From positions 1 to 64,000 of the forward strand of contig MPND01000005.1 of NCBI GenBank assembly GCA_002238855.1: 64,000 nucleotides of DNA. Reading direction: 5' to 3'. Both the position numbers and the translations under genes were made by a program. This document shows, one piece after another, positions 62,158 through 64,000 of this stretch. Origin of the DNA: SAR202 cluster bacterium bin90 (GTDB lineage: Bacteria; Chloroflexota; Dehalococcoidia; Lucifugimonadales; JADFKI01). The first letter of the stretch is position 1. Each line of letters starts with the position of its first letter. The notes beneath the pieces are model-generated. The model was not told the origin of the DNA and searched no databases. It saw only the letters and a list, made by a program, of their open reading frames with translations.

Positions 62158-63366
62158 ATGAACAGTGTCTCCCCGGAATCCGCGGGCTTCTCGTCGAAAA
62201 GGCTTCGTCGCCTCAGCGACCGAATGCAGTCCTACATAGACAGGGGCAGGCTTGCGGGCGTGCTGACGATGCTCGCCCGGCGTGGCGAAGTATTTCACAA
62301 TGAAACTTACGGCATGCAGGACATCGAAAGCGGGATACCAGTCAAAGACGACACAATCTTCCGACTGTACTCGATGACCAAGCCCATCACCAGCGTCGCC
62401 GTAATGATGCTCTATGAAGAGGGACACTTCTCGCTCGACGATCCGGTCGGCAAGTTCATCCCGGAATTCGCGAATATGAAGGTCCTTGACGGCATGGGAG
62501 AGACGGGCATACGCCTCGTTGACCAGCACCGGCCGATCACCATTCGCCACCTGCTCACGCACACATCGGGCCTCAGCTACGGCCTGATGAAAGACACTCC
62601 GATAGACGCGATGTACCACGAGGCGAGGATTGCGGACGCGGACAGTACTCTGAAGGAAGTGATGGACAGGCTGGGGAAGATCCCGCTTGTCCATCAGCCG
62701 GGCACCAAGTGGCGGTACAGCATGTCGTCCACCGTCCTCGGGTATCTTGCTGAGGTTATCTCCGGTCAGTCATTCGATCAATTCTTGCGTGACAGGCTAT
62801 TCGCTCCGCTGAAAATGCACGATACTTCATTCTTCGCGCCAGAAAGCAAGCTGGACCGGCTCGCAACGGCGTATGTGCCATCTCGGGGAGGTGGCATCGC
62901 GGCGCACGAAGGCTCGGTGACGGCGAGGCACAAGAGACCGCACGCGATGCAGTCCGGAGGCGCGGGGCTTGTATCGACCGCTCCGGACTACCTGCGCTTC
63001 TGCCAGATGCTGCTTAACGGCGGGATGCTCGACAGCGAGCGACTGCTCGCGCCCAAGACGGTCGAGATGATGGTGTCCGACCACCTCACGGACGATCTCA
63101 AGCCCTACATCGTGGAGGACAGGTTTCACGGCTACACCAAGGGTTGCGGCTTCGGACTCGGCTTCAGCATCGTCAACGACATCGCGCAGCACGGCATACC
63201 CGGATCGAATGGAATGTACTCATGGTTCGGCGCGGCAAGCTGCTACTTCTGGATAGACCCCGCCGAGGAGTTGGTAGCCATACTGATGACGCAGTTCCTG
63301 CCCGTTACGTGGTATCCACTGCACCGCGAGTTCCAGGCGGCGACCTATCAGGCGCTCATGGAGTAG
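62158..63366 (+). CDS. Beta-lactamase-fold serine hydrolase, copy 2 (Y-x-N altered)
   Basis: 402 residues, highly similar to the preceding gene over its whole length (shared HFSLDDPVGKFIPE, RHLLTHTSGLSYG). Ser72-Lys75 are intact in FRLYSMTKPITS, but the Y-x-N motif reads Y187-S-M189, so the Asn is Met while Tyr remains. Esterases of this fold can work with Ser-Lys-Tyr alone, so activity is plausible but specificity has probably shifted. Product of tandem duplication; co-transcribed. Confidence 0.9.
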   Translation: MNSVSPESAGFSSKRLRRLSDRMQSYIDRGRLAGVLTMLARRGEVFHNETYGMQDIESGIPVKDDTIFRLYSMTKPITSVAVMMLYEEGHFSLDDPVGKFIPEFANMKVLDGMGETGIRLVDQHRPITIRHLLTHTSGLSYGLMKDTPIDAMYHEARIADADSTLKEVMDRLGKIPLVHQPGTKWRYSMSSTVLGYLAEVISGQSFDQFLRDRLFAPLKMHDTSFFAPESKLDRLATAYVPSRGGGIAAHEGSVTARHKRPHAMQSGGAGLVSTAPDYLRFCQMLLNGGMLDSERLLAPKTVEMMVSDHLTDDLKPYIVEDRFHGYTKGCGFGLGFSIVNDIAQHGIPGSNGMYSWFGAASCYFWIDPAEELVAILMTQFLPVTWYPLHREFQAATYQALME

Positions 63367-63479
63367 TCACAGACCCAAGGATGGTCTCTTGCGTCCGCAA
63401 GCAATCGCGCTACGGAAAATTCTTGCTTGCTATGGTAATGTGATAGGCGAGAATCGATCGCAGTACCCAAGGTAAACCA

Positions 63480-64000
63480 ATGCAACACCAGCCATCCCCC
63501 TGCTGCACTGCAGCCCGCATGCCCTCAACACCAGCAATGCCGTCCTCCGCCTTCGCGGCTTCAATGCCGCGTGCTACTGACGGCAGCGTCGAAGGCATGT
63601 CGCTCATCCCCGGCGGCGAATTCCTGATGGGCACGGACGACCCCGGCGGATTTCCCGCAGACGGCGAGGGCCCCGTCCGCTCGGTGCAGGTCAATCCCTT
63701 TTACATCGACAGATATGCCATCACAAACGAGGAATTCGAGCGGTTTGTGCGAGAGACGGACTACAAGACCGAAGCCGAGCGCTTCGGCTGGTCGTTCGTC
63801 TTTCACATGTTCGTGGGCATCAAGGCGCGGCGCGCTTTCCGGGGGCAAGTCGTGGACACTCAATGGTGGTGGGGCATCGACGGCGCGTACTGGCGCAGGC
63901 CGGAGGGTCCCGGCTCCAACCTGAAGCAGCGCTGGAACCATCCCGCAACGCACATCTCATGGAACGATGCGACCGCGTACTGCCAGTGGGCCGGAAAGCG
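63480..64000 (+). CDS. Formylglycine-generating enzyme-type protein (partial, runs off the end)
   Basis: Open from ATG 63480 to the window end (173 codons). Met-rich leader, then MSLIPGGEFLMGTDDPGGFP, VRSVQVNPFYIDRYAITNEE and EFERFVRETDYKTEAERFGW, then WNHPATHISWNDATAYCQWA. This is the N-terminal half of sulfatase-modifying factor proteins. The Cu-binding/catalytic Cys lie beyond the edge, so activity cannot be judged. Oxidises the Cys of C-x-P-S-R in sulfatases; the sulfatase at 54731-56383 is an obvious client. A later start (63600) would remove the odd leader. Confidence 0.85.
   Translation, partial: MQHQPSPCCTAARMPSTPAMPSSAFAASMPRATDGSVEGMSLIPGGEFLMGTDDPGGFPADGEGPVRSVQVNPFYIDRYAITNEEFERFVRETDYKTEAERFGWSFVFHMFVGIKARRAFRGQVVDTQWWWGIDGAYWRRPEGPGSNLKQRWNHPATHISWNDATAYCQWAGK

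Overview
The window looks like a chromosomal segment of an uncultured, moderately GC-rich bacterium of the SAR202 / Dehalococcoidia type (phylum Chloroflexota). That is an inference from gene content: many paralogous CoA-, flavin- and sulfatase-type catabolic enzymes, Thr-Pro-linker surface proteins, SwmB-like surface repeats, a cytoplasmic reductive-dehalogenase-like Fe-S protein, and the circularly permuted ATP-grasp / transglutaminase / alpha-E operon. No rRNA, tRNA or CRISPR array was recognised. UGA and UAG act as ordinary stops for nearly all genes.

Layout. 1-5.2 kb is a decaying accessory zone: the Gly-rich end of an unknown gene, an LRR-sulfatase chimera that lost its catalytic core, a large FN3/cadherin-like surface protein cut by two in-frame TAG codons, almost 1 kb without a gene, and an integrase scrap. 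5.2-10.3 kb holds an ACP / phosphopantetheinyl transferase / hydrolase set with a good promoter, a glutaryl-CoA dehydrogenase-like enzyme, a DUF1330 protein and a frameshifted adenylosuccinate-lyase-family gene. 10.6-21 kb holds a subtilase-fold protein lacking two of its three catalytic residues, an LmbE deacetylase, a ComEA-like protein, an MscS channel, a six-repeat membrane protein and a VWA protein. 21-28 kb holds an RDD protein, the ATP-grasp/transglutaminase/alpha-E operon, an orphan molybdenum hydroxylase large subunit and an RraA-like protein. 28-41 kb mixes small unknown genes (two tandem paralogues of an apparently undescribed small protein), FabF, FolC, an OLD-like ATPase, a flavin oxidoreductase, an enoyl-CoA hydratase, a pentapeptide-repeat protein, an SDR and a PAC2 protein.

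At 41.2 kb a peroxiredoxin-like gene carries an in-frame TGA exactly where the family has its catalytic Cys (W-U-P-Y-C), followed at the correct distance by a hairpin that fits the bacterial SECIS rules. It is most likely a selenoprotein and is the most striking item here. A small defence-like patch follows (HicBA, a HEPN-like protein). 43.5-51.9 kb holds hydrolase/SDR genes, rsmG, a flippase-like membrane protein, the reductive-dehalogenase-like gene behind a near-consensus promoter, and ilvD. 51.9-54.2 kb is a cluster of small Gly-rich membrane proteins containing a recent partial duplication. 54.3-64 kb is a plus-strand catabolic run: ASCH protein, sulfatase, lipoproteins, a class III CoA-transferase, a CitE-like lyase, two tandem beta-lactamase-fold hydrolases and the start of a formylglycine-generating enzyme of the kind that would mature the sulfatase.

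A short intergenic motif built on TATCCTGTCCATC, often as an inverted repeat, recurs between genes through the window.
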